From Nitrospira sp. (lineage in GTDB: Bacteria > Nitrospirota > Nitrospiria > Nitrospirales > Nitrospiraceae), in contig JABMDG010000057.1 in assembly GCA_015904045.1 (NCBI GenBank), forward strand, positions 1-16,702: 16,702 nucleotides of DNA, in the 5' to 3' direction. Both the position numbers and the translations under genes were made by a program. Of the stretch, positions 1-8,062 are shown in pieces. Position 1 is the first letter of the stretch. Every line of letters begins with the position of its first letter. The notes under the pieces were generated by a model. The model did not search any database. It saw nothing but the letters and a program-made list of their open reading frames with translations, and was not told the origin of the DNA.

Positions 1-812
1 CCCTTCATCTTCAAGGCGTTTTCGATGGTTGGGAGGAGATGCTCGAAGTTGTGCCCATCAATCGGACCGCTGTATTGGAATCCCAGTTCCTCAAAGAGCA
101 AGCCGGGCAGAATCGCGCCCTTGGCCAACTCTTCGGCCCGGCGCGCCAGCCTTTGAATATCTGAGCCGATGTGGGGGATCTTGCCCAGTAATTGACCGGT
201 CTCTTCACGCACCCGGCCATAGAACTCGCCCGTGATCGTCCGGCTCAGATAGGCTGAGATCGCACCCACATTCTTAGAGATGGACATTTGGTTGTCGTTC
301 AAGATCACCAAGAAGTCCTTGCCCAATCCCCCGGCATGGTGAAGCCCCTCGAGCGTCATCCCCGCCGTCATCGCCCCGTCGCCGACGACGCAGACGACCT
401 TGTGTTTCTGCCCCAACTGTTCCCGCGCCTCGACCATCCCAAACGCGGCGGACACCCCGGTGCCTGCATGCCCGGCGTTGAACGTGTCGTATTCGCTCTC
501 CTCCCGCTTGCAAAACCCGCTCAATCCGCCGTATTGCCGAAGGGTATGGAATTGCTCCCGCCTGCCGGTGAGCAGCTTGTGGGCATAGCTCTGGTTGCTG
601 GTGTCCCAGACGATCTTGTCCGTGGGGGTGTCTAACAGGTAATGCAGCGCGACCGTCAGCTCCACCACACCAAGGTTCGAAGCGAGATGTCCGCCGACCG
701 CAGAGACCGCGCTGATGATTTGTTCACGAATCTCCTGAGACAACGCCGGAAACCGCTCGGGGGATACGCGCTTCAAGTCGGCTGGAGTGTGGATGCTTTT
801 CAGGATCGACAT
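1..812 (-). CDS. dxs: 1-deoxy-D-xylulose-5-phosphate synthase, N-terminal part (cut by window edge)
   Basis: DXS is a cytoplasmic thiamine-diphosphate enzyme that condenses pyruvate and glyceraldehyde 3-phosphate in the first step of the MEP isoprenoid pathway. About 270 N-terminal residues are visible; the C-terminal part lies beyond position 1. Family landmarks are GHLASNLGVVELTVALHY (about 41-58), the ThDP/Mg motif GDGAMTAGM, LVILNDNQMSIS and FEELGFQYSGPIDGH. The start at 812 (MSILKSIH) is chosen because a GGAGAG ribosome site lies about 7 bases upstream; the nearby ATG at 817 hits a stop at once. Oddity: the usual WDVGHQ-x-YPHK motif reads WDTSNQSYAHK (residues 69-79), so the GHQ histidine is asparagine, while the other N-terminal active-site histidine (H42 here, H49 in E. 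coli) is kept. It lies 178 bases downstream of the outer-membrane barrel gene, in the same direction. The family assignment is firm. Confidence 0.95.
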   Translation of the reverse strand, partial: MSILKSIHTPADLKRVSPERFPALSQEIREQIISAVSAVGGHLASNLGVVELTVALHYLLDTPTDKIVWDTSNQSYAHKLLTGRREQFHTLRQYGGLSGFCKREESEYDTFNAGHAGTGVSAAFGMVEAREQLGQKHKVVCVVGDGAMTAGMTLEGLHHAGGLGKDFLVILNDNQMSISKNVGAISAYLSRTITGEFYGRVREETGQLLGKIPHIGSDIQRLARRAEELAKGAILPGLLFEELGFQYSGPIDGHNFEHLLPTIENALKMK

Positions 813-916
813 GACATACTCTCCTTCGTTATCTGATCACTCGGGTGTTGCATGAAGAACGAGCGTCGAGAGGTAACACCTAAGCAGGCACGTGATGAAA
901 TGAATATTCGGATTGG

Positions 917-945
917 AGTCTCACACAACCATTCCACCATGTCAA
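917..945 (-). promoter_or_regulatory. possible promoter upstream of dxs
   Basis: On the minus strand a perfect -35 hexamer TTGACA (945-940) is followed after 17 bases by GAGACT (922-917), which matches only half of the -10 consensus. The position, about 100 bases before the dxs start, suits an internal promoter that would separate dxs from the upstream mla genes. The poor -10 makes this tentative. The rest of the 813-990 gap holds no recognisable gene or convincing terminator. Confidence 0.3.
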
Positions 946-990
946 GAGTTTGGCAAGGGTTGACGGCGGAGCATGGCCTTTCCTCCTGAA

Positions 991-2199
991 CTAATATGGG
1001 AAGTCGAGACCGGCAAAAATGACTCCGCCTTCCTTGCTGAACCCATAATCAATCCGCCCCACCACGTTAGGCCGGATGATCCCTCGAAACCCGACGCCCG
1101 GGGTGATGCGATAGTCCTTGAAACTCACATTCTTGAACGAGTTGAACACCTGTCCAGTATCGATGAACGGCGCAAGCTCAAAATCCGCCATGACTCCGGC
1201 AAGACGGGCTCGCAAGATATGAATCCGCTCTTCAGCACTGAACGCAATCAGTTGCTTATCGATGTATCGGTCTACACCAAAGCCACGAAGATTGTTCTGG
1301 CCGCCTAGCGAACTTAACTCATAAAACGGGACATCTGTGCCAAGCGTGGCCTGCAGATCCCCACGGATCACCAAAATCGCCCGCTTGGATTCACTCGCAA
1401 ACATCTTTTTGACTTCGAGCCCATATCGGGAATACATCGGCTCCGCGCCCCGTCGGAAGTTATGGTTGATTTCGGCATAGGCCGTGATCGCCATCCCATC
1501 AGTCGGCGTCACGAGATTATTGCGCGTATCGTAGTGGAAGCTGATCCGCTCCCCGAGGATCGTCGCGCCATCCACACCCGACACATTCGGGAACATGTCC
1601 CCGGTAAAGTCGAGGTCCGTGGCCCCCTGCTGGATCGCCTGCATATGCCTGAACCGCTGGCTGATCGCAATCTGCGTGACCTCGTTGGCGTAAATTCCGA
1701 ACTTCCAGTTGGCTCTGGTCTCGGAGGCCGTATAGTTCGTTTCGTCATCCTTGTCCGTAGTCGGCCCGAGGCCAAAAAATCGTACCGTGGCATTCTTAAA
1801 ATGCATGGCACTGAACGCGATGCTATACCGTCCATTACTGAGCCCGGGATCCACATAACTCAACATGAATTTGCGCTCGATCCGCTCGGTCCATGACGCA
1901 ATACCTCGGAGTTCCTTTCCTCCCGGCTCATAACGGAACAGATTGACGGTTCCCCGCGTGCCGACGATCGTGTTGTACACCACCATCGGGGCGACCAAGT
2001 ATTTGAGGTCCCCATCCGGTCCTGTCATCAGCGCGGGCACAATGAGCCCGAAATCGCTACCGTCATTCCGGCTGGTGCTGATTGCTGGGATGGGGAAATA
2101 CTGAGTATCGGCCTGAACTCGGTTGGGCATCGGGAACAAGAGAGTCCCCATGAACACGACGGCGACACTGATCGCAAAGCTACGCACCACAGGCTTCAT
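991..2199 (-). CDS. outer-membrane beta-barrel protein, Omp85/D15 (BamA/TamA) superfamily, without POTRA domains
   Basis: The 402-residue product begins with a signal peptide (hydrophobic residues about 8-22, likely cleavage after VQA at 30). The mature part, about 370 residues, is the size of one Omp85 16-strand barrel. Family landmarks in order are RFFGLGP (140-146), YDTRNN with a following P-x-DG turn (223-235), and LGGQNNLRGFGVDRY (298-312), the L(V)RGF-type loop-6 motif of D15 proteins, followed by an E-x-R element (EERIHI, about 323-328). The chain ends in alternating residues with a terminal aromatic (GLDFPY), like an outer-membrane sorting signal. No POTRA repeats fit before the barrel. 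It starts 11 bases after mlaC and is the last gene of the tight run, so a role in moving or inserting envelope lipids is plausible but is inference. Its exact substrate is unknown. Confidence 0.8.
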   Translation of the reverse strand: MKPVVRSFAISVAVVFMGTLLFPMPNRVQADTQYFPIPAISTSRNDGSDFGLIVPALMTGPDGDLKYLVAPMVVYNTIVGTRGTVNLFRYEPGGKELRGIASWTERIERKFMLSYVDPGLSNGRYSIAFSAMHFKNATVRFFGLGPTTDKDDETNYTASETRANWKFGIYANEVTQIAISQRFRHMQAIQQGATDLDFTGDMFPNVSGVDGATILGERISFHYDTRNNLVTPTDGMAITAYAEINHNFRRGAEPMYSRYGLEVKKMFASESKRAILVIRGDLQATLGTDVPFYELSSLGGQNNLRGFGVDRYIDKQLIAFSAEERIHILRARLAGVMADFELAPFIDTGQVFNSFKNVSFKDYRITPGVGFRGIIRPNVVGRIDYGFSKEGGVIFAGLDFPY

Positions 2200-2210
2200 G
2201 ATCTCGTCGA

Positions 2211-2873
2211 CTATGGTTGGGGAGCCTTAAGCTTTTCAGATTTTTTTCTGAGTTGCTCGACGAGATCGGCATAGGAAGACGACTTGATGATTTTGGCGAA
2301 TTGCCCACGATAGTTGTTGACGAGACTGATCCCGTCGACCACGACGTCGTACACGCGCCAGTCGTTTACCTTGTTGATCAACCGATAATCGAGGGGGATC
2401 TCCGTCTTGCCCGACAGCACCTTGGTCCTGACTTCCGCATATTCTTTCTCCGTACGCTCGTTCAAATACTGTACGCCTTCACCGGAGTACGTTTCGATTT
2501 TGTCCGCATACGAATTTGTGAGCAACGTCCGGAACAGGCCGACGAATTCTTGTTTCTCCTGATCGGATAATGTATTCCACGGGGCGCCAAGCGCGCGGCG
2601 CGACATTTCTTGATAATCGAAACGGGCTTCCACCACCCGCTCCAGCATCTGCCGGCGTTCCGCGGCTTTGCTCGGCTGCTTCAGCTCATTTTCGCGCACG
2701 ATGCGAAGCACCTCATCGATCGTCGCTTTCATGGCATCCGTTGGAGCCCCCGCGTAGCTGGGCACCGCCAATATGATAACCCACAGAGCGAGGATTGCTG
2801 TCATCACAACCATGTGAGGACGCAGAAACCTCTTCAACTGGCCGGTCCGGCCTTTCACCATCGACATCATCAT
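2211..2873 (-). CDS. mlaC: periplasmic lipid carrier, MlaC/Ttg2D (toluene tolerance, HpnM-like) family
   Basis: MlaC-family proteins shuttle phospholipids across the periplasm between the inner-membrane Mla complex and the outer membrane; related HpnM proteins occur in hopanoid clusters. The product has a signal peptide with a hydrophobic core (MVVMTAILALWVIILA) and probable cleavage after PSYA, then an all-secreted domain of about 170 residues. Family marks are RRALGAPWNTLSDQEKQEF, an RLINKVNDWRVYDVVVDG strand pair, and GISLVNNYRGQF near the C-terminus. The frame is open up to an ATG at 2903, but the start at 2873 (MMMSMVKG, 220 residues) has AGGAG about 6 bases upstream and is preferred. 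It lies 54 bases after mlaD and 11 bases before the barrel gene. Confidence 0.9.
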   Translation of the reverse strand: MMMSMVKGRTGQLKRFLRPHMVVMTAILALWVIILAVPSYAGAPTDAMKATIDEVLRIVRENELKQPSKAAERRQMLERVVEARFDYQEMSRRALGAPWNTLSDQEKQEFVGLFRTLLTNSYADKIETYSGEGVQYLNERTEKEYAEVRTKVLSGKTEIPLDYRLINKVNDWRVYDVVVDGISLVNNYRGQFAKIIKSSSYADLVEQLRKKSEKLKAPQP

Positions 2874-2927
2874 GCCCTTCTCCTCAAGCAATGCACCGAT
2901 CATATCACTCCCACAGGCATAGCGGAA

Positions 2928-3371
2928 TTACTTGACCTTGCCGTGCACATACTGGCTGACCAATTCTTCGAGGTCCAAGCCGGACTCAGTATCGCGGATT
3001 GTGTCTCCGGCTTGCAACGGATCTCCGCCCCCTCCGGGAGATAAGGATAGAAACTTTTCTCCGATAATCCCCCGGGTCTTAATCGAGGCAAAGGTGTCAG
3101 AATAGAGCTTGATATCGTTATAAACCCCCAGCCGGACAATCGCCTGGTCGTTTTTCAATAGGATCGACTTGACCCGCCCCACCTCCACCCCGGCGATTTC
3201 CACCGCAGCGCCGGGCTTGAGTCCGGAAGCCGAGTTGAATGGCGCCTCGACCTCGTAGAGATCGCCGCCGATCAACTCGAGCTTGCCCAGCTTGATCGAG
3301 AGATAGCCCAAACAGACGATCCCGACCAGCACGAACACTCCCACGATCAATTCCAGCTTCGTTTTTTCCAT
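2928..3371 (-). CDS. mlaD: MCE-domain protein MlaD, lipid-binding subunit of the Mla transporter
   Basis: MlaD is anchored in the inner membrane and forms a hexameric MCE ring that passes lipid between the MlaEF complex and MlaC. The 147-residue product has one N-terminal membrane helix (about 9-27, LELIVGVFVLVGIVCLGYL) and a single MCE domain (about 38-117) with GLKPGAAVEIAGVEVGRV and IKTRGIIGEKFLSL. It is shorter at the C-terminus than E. coli MlaD but has a complete core. The start is supported by AGGAGA 8 bases upstream. It sits 12 bases after mlaF and 54 bases before mlaC. Confidence 0.93.
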   Translation of the reverse strand: MEKTKLELIVGVFVLVGIVCLGYLSIKLGKLELIGGDLYEVEAPFNSASGLKPGAAVEIAGVEVGRVKSILLKNDQAIVRLGVYNDIKLYSDTFASIKTRGIIGEKFLSLSPGGGGDPLQAGDTIRDTESGLDLEELVSQYVHGKVK

Positions 3372-3383
3372 CCTGATACTCTC

Positions 3384-4142
3384 CTAACTTCCTGAGGGCG
3401 CCGCTGCCAGCGGCACCGTACCTCCGACTGAGATAAACTCCCTGATTTCAGGATCGGTGGTCCGCTGAAATTCCAGCGGGTCCGCCATCGCCGCGATTTT
3501 TCCCCGCTTCAAGATCGCGACGTAGTCCGAAATGCCGAAGATTTCCGGAATCTCGTGGCTGACCATGACTGCTGTAAATCCAAACTTTCGCTGCATGCCG
3601 GTAATAAGATCGTGGATCGACTTCGCCATGAGCGGATCGAGGCCGGTCGTCGGCTCATCGAACAGAATGATCTCCGGCTGCATGACCAAGGCACGCGCCA
3701 GGCCTGCGCGTTTGCGCATTCCTCCGCTGAGCTCGGCAGGGAACTTATGCCCCATTCCCGCCAACCCAACCTGTTCCAACTTCTCCGCAACACGCCGAGT
3801 GACCTCCGCCTCTTTTAACCGCAGCTTTTCACGCAGCGGGAACGCCACGTTCTCGAAGACCGTCAGTGAATCGAACAGTGCCGCGCCTTGAAACAACATC
3901 GCGAAGCGTTTGCGGACCTCGTTGAGCGCATGTCCCCGAAGACGCGAGATGTCCGTGCCGTCCACCCACACTTGCCCCTCGTCCGGCTGCAACAGCCCAA
4001 TCATATGTTTCAGCAACACGCTCTTGCCTTCTCCGCTACGGCCAATAATCGTCGTCAGCTTGCCCGGCGGAATGGTCAAATCGACGCCTTGCAGCACCGG
4101 CTGCCCTCCCAGCTTCTTTTTCACACCGACGAGTTTGATCAT
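3384..4142 (-). CDS. mlaF: ABC transporter ATPase MlaF (lipid transport)
   Basis: This 252-residue ATPase powers the Mla lipid transporter with MlaE. All nucleotide-binding motifs are present: Walker A GRSGEGKS (34-41), Q-loop MLFQGAALFDSL (Q85), signature ELSGGM (137-142), Walker B IILFDEP (158-164), D-loop GLD, and switch histidine in MVSHEI (H196). The SGEGKS form of Walker A and the LSGGM signature are common in MlaF and Ttg2A. The start ATG at 4142 lacks a clear ribosome site in the 67-base gap from mlaE, so translation may be weak or depend on an upstream feature. The next gene, mlaD, begins after 12 bases. Confidence 0.95.
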   Translation of the reverse strand: MIKLVGVKKKLGGQPVLQGVDLTIPPGKLTTIIGRSGEGKSVLLKHMIGLLQPDEGQVWVDGTDISRLRGHALNEVRKRFAMLFQGAALFDSLTVFENVAFPLREKLRLKEAEVTRRVAEKLEQVGLAGMGHKFPAELSGGMRKRAGLARALVMQPEIILFDEPTTGLDPLMAKSIHDLITGMQRKFGFTAVMVSHEIPEIFGISDYVAILKRGKIAAMADPLEFQRTTDPEIREFISVGGTVPLAAAPSGS

Positions 4143-4177
4143 ATGTCGGAGAACGGTGATGCTGTCAGCCAGAAGCC

Positions 4178-4201
4178 GACCACTGAAAGTTGACCGCTGA
4201 A
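4178..4201. repeat. short imperfect direct repeat in the mlaE-mlaF gap
   Basis: Two copies of GACC(A/G)CTGAA occur at 4178-4187 and 4192-4201 with a 14-base period, inside the only sizeable non-coding gap (67 bases) between mlaE and mlaF. They look like a remnant of a CTGAA-rich intergenic repeat. No function can be read from the sequence. Confidence 0.4.
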
Positions 4202-4209
4202 GGCGCCTT

Positions 4210-4977
4210 TCACAACAGCACCGACGTCAAGAAATAGTCCCACACGAGAATCAGCACCGAGGAAAGCACGACCGCCTCGGTCGTCGCCGTCCCCAACCCT
4301 TCCGCGCTCATCCTCGTGTAGTAGCCTTTGTAACTGCACACCCAGCTCACAATCAGACCAAAGCTGATGGATTTGAGAATGCCTCCGTATACGTCTTTCC
4401 ATTCCACCGACGATTCGATGGAGTTCCAGTAGGCCCCCGCATTCACACCCAGGAGCTCCACACCGACCAGATGACCGCCGAAAATCCCCACCACATCGAA
4501 GATCGCGACCAGCAGGGGCACGCCGATCAATCCCGCAACGAGCTTCGGCGCAATCAGATATTGGAGCGGATTGATCGCCATGGTGTCCAGCGCGTCGATC
4601 TGCTCCGTGATCCGCATGATACCAATCTCCGCCGTCATCGCCGAACCGGCCCTGGCTGTGACCATGAGCGCGGCCAGCACCGGCCCCAACTCGCGGATCA
4701 TACTGAGCGCCACCGCCGATCCCAGCAATCCTTCCGACCCGAACTTCCGAAGCGTGTAGTAGCCTTGGAGTGCCAGCACCATCCCTGTGAAGCCCGCCGT
4801 GAGCACCACGACGAATGTCGACTTATAACCGATGAAATGCACCTGTTTGACGATTTGGACTGCCCGGAATGGAGGACGGAAGAGCCAGGCGAAGGAGGAG
4901 AGGACAAAGATGAGCATCCGTCCCATTTCGCTGACAGAGACCAGAGCCCACCGACCGAGGCTTTCAAGCAGTTTCAT
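4210..4977 (-). CDS. mlaE: MlaE-family ABC permease (lipid transport)
   Basis: MlaE is the membrane subunit of the Mla lipid transporter, with MlaF, MlaD and MlaC encoded next to it. The 255-residue product has an amphipathic N-terminal helix and several hydrophobic segments. Family blocks are TAGFTGMVLALQGYYTLRKFG, of which LALQGYYTLRKFG is typical, then RELGPVLAALMVTARAGSAM, EIGIMRITEQIDALDTMAI and a C-terminal VWDYFLTSVL. The ATG overlaps the hpnG stop by 4 bases (ATGA), which implies translational coupling; AAGGA lies just upstream. No STAS-domain MlaB gene and no MlaA lipoprotein gene are seen in the window. Confidence 0.95.
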   Translation of the reverse strand: MKLLESLGRWALVSVSEMGRMLIFVLSSFAWLFRPPFRAVQIVKQVHFIGYKSTFVVVLTAGFTGMVLALQGYYTLRKFGSEGLLGSAVALSMIRELGPVLAALMVTARAGSAMTAEIGIMRITEQIDALDTMAINPLQYLIAPKLVAGLIGVPLLVAIFDVVGIFGGHLVGVELLGVNAGAYWNSIESSVEWKDVYGGILKSISFGLIVSWVCSYKGYYTRMSAEGLGTATTEAVVLSSVLILVWDYFLTSVLL

Positions 4978-5822
4978 GATCCTTTATCGGCAGGCACAAT
5001 TCCTCGTGCGTCTCTAGCCGAGATTGCTGCCGCATACCGCCGGAAAAACGTTGTCAAGTTCTTGGCCGCCACCCGACTCTGGCGATGAAGTCGGCGGAGC
5101 CCCGTAATGCTTGAAGGATGGCCCAGAATCGCAGCCACCCCTCTCACCCACCCAGTGGGCCTGAGAAAGAGATTGAAGTCAAGCGGAAGATCTTCATCCA
5201 AGAGATCGGACGCCGTACGCACAATGACAAAGGGCACCCGGGCACGCTGTGCTTCGGCCGCCAAGGCTGCGCTTTCCATATCCAGGCCGATGGCGCCGGC
5301 AACCTTCGCGAGCTGCTGTTTCTCGGCTGCCCGGCCCACGACACGATCGGTAGACACAAAGCGGCCGACATGGGCAGAGGATTCTTCGTCCTTCGCCAAT
5401 TTCACAACCGCCTCCCGTTCATCCCCGGGCACTGCGACCGTCGGTGACACCTCGGTACCCTGTCCGCGTGCGAGCACCACCTCGTATCCGGTAAGCAGCG
5501 TGCCCACTTCAACGGCAATGAGCGCACAAGCAAATCCCGTTGAAACGGCTAGGCAGAACGGCTGATGGGCCAGTACCCGTGCGGCGGCTTGTTTGGCATT
5601 CTCCAACCCCATGCCGGTTCGGACAATCCAATACTCCCGTGAACCTGCTGGACACACCCAGACAGATGTCCCTTCAATTTGCCGTTTGGCACCCGCCGGG
5701 AATCCCGCCTGCACCGCCTTCAGTTCCCAAGCGGTCGCGACAAAGACAGCCACCCGTTTCAGTGGCACCGTGGCCGATGAAGAGAGGGAATCGATCGGAG
5801 AGACAGAATAGGCAGCAGTCAA
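4974..5822 (-). CDS. hpnG: HpnG-like adenosylhopane nucleosidase/phosphorylase
   Basis: HpnG belongs to the nucleoside phosphorylase/MTA-SAH nucleosidase superfamily and releases adenine from adenosylhopane, giving ribosylhopane for extended hopanoids. The 282-residue product shows VFVATAWELKAV (27-38), RTGMGLENAKQAAARVL (68-84), VSTGFACALIAVEVGTLL (93-110), the purine/ribose motif GLDMESAAL (179-187) with E183, and the late acid in VRTASDLLDEDLP (D206). A basic helical tail (about 240-270) follows, as in HpnG relatives. The start is TTG at 5822, overlapping the shc stop by 4 bases (TTGA); no strong ribosome site is seen, so coupling to shc is likely. GTG codons at residues 19 and 23 are other possible starts. 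Its partner HpnH is not in the window. Placement beside shc makes HpnG more likely than a plain MTA nucleosidase. Confidence 0.85.
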   Translation of the reverse strand: MTAAYSVSPIDSLSSSATVPLKRVAVFVATAWELKAVQAGFPAGAKRQIEGTSVWVCPAGSREYWIVRTGMGLENAKQAAARVLAHQPFCLAVSTGFACALIAVEVGTLLTGYEVVLARGQGTEVSPTVAVPGDEREAVVKLAKDEESSAHVGRFVSTDRVVGRAAEKQQLAKVAGAIGLDMESAALAAEAQRARVPFVIVRTASDLLDEDLPLDFNLFLRPTGWVRGVAAILGHPSSITGLRRLHRQSRVAAKNLTTFFRRYAAAISARDARGIVPADKGS

Positions 5823-7993
5823 CGCTCAGCCCGGAAAGACCCGTCCGCTTGGATGTGATGGCGCAACTCATCCGCCCGCATTTTTCCACGTGAGCGGAGA
5901 TTGCGATACATGGCAAGAGCCCACAGCGGGAAATACTGGCAATACCAGTGATACCGGAGGTAGAACACACGGGGGAATCCTGTGCCCGTATGGCGAATTT
6001 CCTCCCACGCCCCATCCTTCATTTGCTGGCGCAACAGATACTGCACGCCGCGCGCGACACTGAATGAATCCGTCACGCCGGCGGACATCAACGCCATCAA
6101 CGCCCACGCGGTTTGCGACGGTGTGCTGTCTCCTTTGCCGCTGTGCTCGGCTTCGGCATAGGACAGGCAGGATTCGCCCCAGCCGCCGTCTGGATTCTGT
6201 TTCGATTCGAGCCACGAAACGGCCCGGCGAATGTAGGGCGCTGAGACGTCTTCACCAATCGCACGAAGACCGGCCAGAACCGACCATGTCCCATAGATGT
6301 AGTTGACCCCCCACCGGCCATACCAGCTTCCATCCTGTTCTTGTTCCTTCTTGAGAAATGCCAGCGCCGGCGCCACGGCGGGATGCGTGCGGTCGTACCC
6401 CAGGGCCGCCAACATCTCCAGACATCGCCCAGCCAGGTCGGACGTACTGGGATCGAGCAAGGCATGATGGTCGGCGAAGGGGATATAGTTGAAGACGACC
6501 CGGTTGTTGTCCTTGTCGTAGGCGCCCCAGCCCCCATCGGATCCCTGCATGGCCATGACCCACTCCATGCCGCGGCGGATCGATTCCTGTTGCTCGGCTT
6601 TCTGAGGCAGTTTGAGTTTTGACAGCGCCATGAGCACGACGGCGGAATCGTCTACGTCCGGATACAGTTCGTTCTCAAACTGGAAATACCATCCGCCCGG
6701 TTGAGCCTTTGGGGAAGAGAAGATCCAGTCACCCACGGTCTTGGTTTGCCGGGAGATGAGATATGCCCCCGCCTTCTGCAAGGCCTGATGATCCTGGGGC
6801 ACCCCTGCCTCGATCAGCGCATTGACGAGCAATGCCGTATCCCAAATTGGAGAGAAACAGGGTTGCAAATGGAGCGTGGGGACACGCCGCCCCTCAAGTT
6901 GCACCGTGTCGTAGACTTCCAGATCCTCGATTTCTTGCAGCGCCTTCACGACCAGCGGATCATCCGCATCATAACCTAAACACTGAAGCGCCATAATGGA
7001 GTTCGCCATCGCCGGATAGATCGCGCCAAGCCCGCCCGATCCCTTAATATGTTCCAGCATCCAGGTGGTCGCTTTGTGCAACGCCTTCTCACGCAACACC
7101 CGCATGGGCATGTAGTCATAGATCTTCAACAGCGCGTCGAGCACGACGAACAAATTGTGCGGCGTAAACCACGCCTGGTCCTTGTTAAACGGCGGATACT
7201 TCCAATAGCGGATCTCCGCGCGGGGCTCGAGATACAGTTCATCGATCCCTTGTTCGTTGGGGATTCGGCATACCGGCCGATGCGCGAAGATGATCAGCAG
7301 CGGAATCAAGACGGCACGCGACCAATAGGAAATGGCGTAGATGCTGAAATAGAACCGCTTCGGCAGCAGCATGATCTCGACGGGCATGTGGGGAATACCT
7401 TCCCAGTCGTACTGATCAAACAGTGCCAGCGCGATCTTGGTGAACACGTTGGCTTGCACGACCCCGCCCATCGACAGAATCCGTTCTTTCGCCCGGATCA
7501 TGAACGGTTCGTCCGCCGATATCCCGCTGAGCTTGAGCGCGAAATAGGCCTTCACGGACGCGCTGATTTCCGCCGGGCCGCCGTAATAAATCGGCCACCC
7601 ACCGTCCGGCAACTGCATCGTTTTCAAATAGCGAACGGCCTGCTCCTGACGGTCCAGATCTACGCGATCGAGAAACCGCCGGAGCATCAAATATTCGGAC
7701 GTCAGTGTCGTGTCCGCCTCCAGCTCCGCCACCCAGTAGCCCTCGGCATGTTGTTGGCCCAAGAACCAGGCTTGGCTCCGCCTGATTGCATCATCGATGG
7801 AATCGGGCTGGCTGACTGCATGGCCGGCAGGGCGACGGATGGCCGGATCCAGGGAAGGCAACCCCACCGGTTTGTCCGACACAAGCCGAAGCGGCGAGGC
7901 CGGAGTATAGTCAGCGGCGGGGCTGAATTTTTCCGGAACAGTCGAGAGAAAGCTCTCCGACAACCGGTTGATTAACGTTCGGATCAGGTTCAT
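5819..7993 (-). CDS. shc: squalene-hopene cyclase
   Basis: SHC (HpnF) cyclises squalene to hopene/hopanol at the cytoplasmic membrane, the committing step of hopanoid synthesis. The catalytic DXDD motif is present as DVDD (446-449, within ELYPDVDDSAVVLMAL). Several QW repeats are visible: MQLPDGGW, MQGSDGGWGAYD, EQDGSWYGRWG, QNPDGGWGES and QQMKDGAW. The product is 724 residues from the ATG at 7993, which has AGGA 7 bases upstream. The frame is open to a TTG at 8053, but that has no ribosome site and lies only about 10 bases from the promoter -10 box, so 7993 is preferred. The N-terminus is about 70 residues longer than short bacterial SHCs. It is the first gene of a run leading into hpnG and the mla genes. 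Confidence 0.97.
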   Translation of the reverse strand: MNLIRTLINRLSESFLSTVPEKFSPAADYTPASPLRLVSDKPVGLPSLDPAIRRPAGHAVSQPDSIDDAIRRSQAWFLGQQHAEGYWVAELEADTTLTSEYLMLRRFLDRVDLDRQEQAVRYLKTMQLPDGGWPIYYGGPAEISASVKAYFALKLSGISADEPFMIRAKERILSMGGVVQANVFTKIALALFDQYDWEGIPHMPVEIMLLPKRFYFSIYAISYWSRAVLIPLLIIFAHRPVCRIPNEQGIDELYLEPRAEIRYWKYPPFNKDQAWFTPHNLFVVLDALLKIYDYMPMRVLREKALHKATTWMLEHIKGSGGLGAIYPAMANSIMALQCLGYDADDPLVVKALQEIEDLEVYDTVQLEGRRVPTLHLQPCFSPIWDTALLVNALIEAGVPQDHQALQKAGAYLISRQTKTVGDWIFSSPKAQPGGWYFQFENELYPDVDDSAVVLMALSKLKLPQKAEQQESIRRGMEWVMAMQGSDGGWGAYDKDNNRVVFNYIPFADHHALLDPSTSDLAGRCLEMLAALGYDRTHPAVAPALAFLKKEQEQDGSWYGRWGVNYIYGTWSVLAGLRAIGEDVSAPYIRRAVSWLESKQNPDGGWGESCLSYAEAEHSGKGDSTPSQTAWALMALMSAGVTDSFSVARGVQYLLRQQMKDGAWEEIRHTGTGFPRVFYLRYHWYCQYFPLWALAMYRNLRSRGKMRADELRHHIQADGSFRAER

Positions 7994-8062
7994 GAATTGT
8001 TCCTGCTCGAGCAATTTCAGCAGAAAGCCCTTGGGGCACACTCCGCCCTGCAAGATTGAGGG

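Noticed and set aside
843..880. GGTGTT/AACACC inverted repeat upstream of dxs
   Set aside because: The loop is about 25 bases and the stem six, so it is likely chance.
2873..2903. Upstream ATG start for mlaC at 2903
   Set aside because: The ATG at 2873 has AGGAG at good spacing and gives a more normal signal peptide.
7049..7975. Long open frame on the plus strand antisense to shc
   Set aside because: It lies wholly inside shc, resembles no family, and is a by-product of the GC-rich code.
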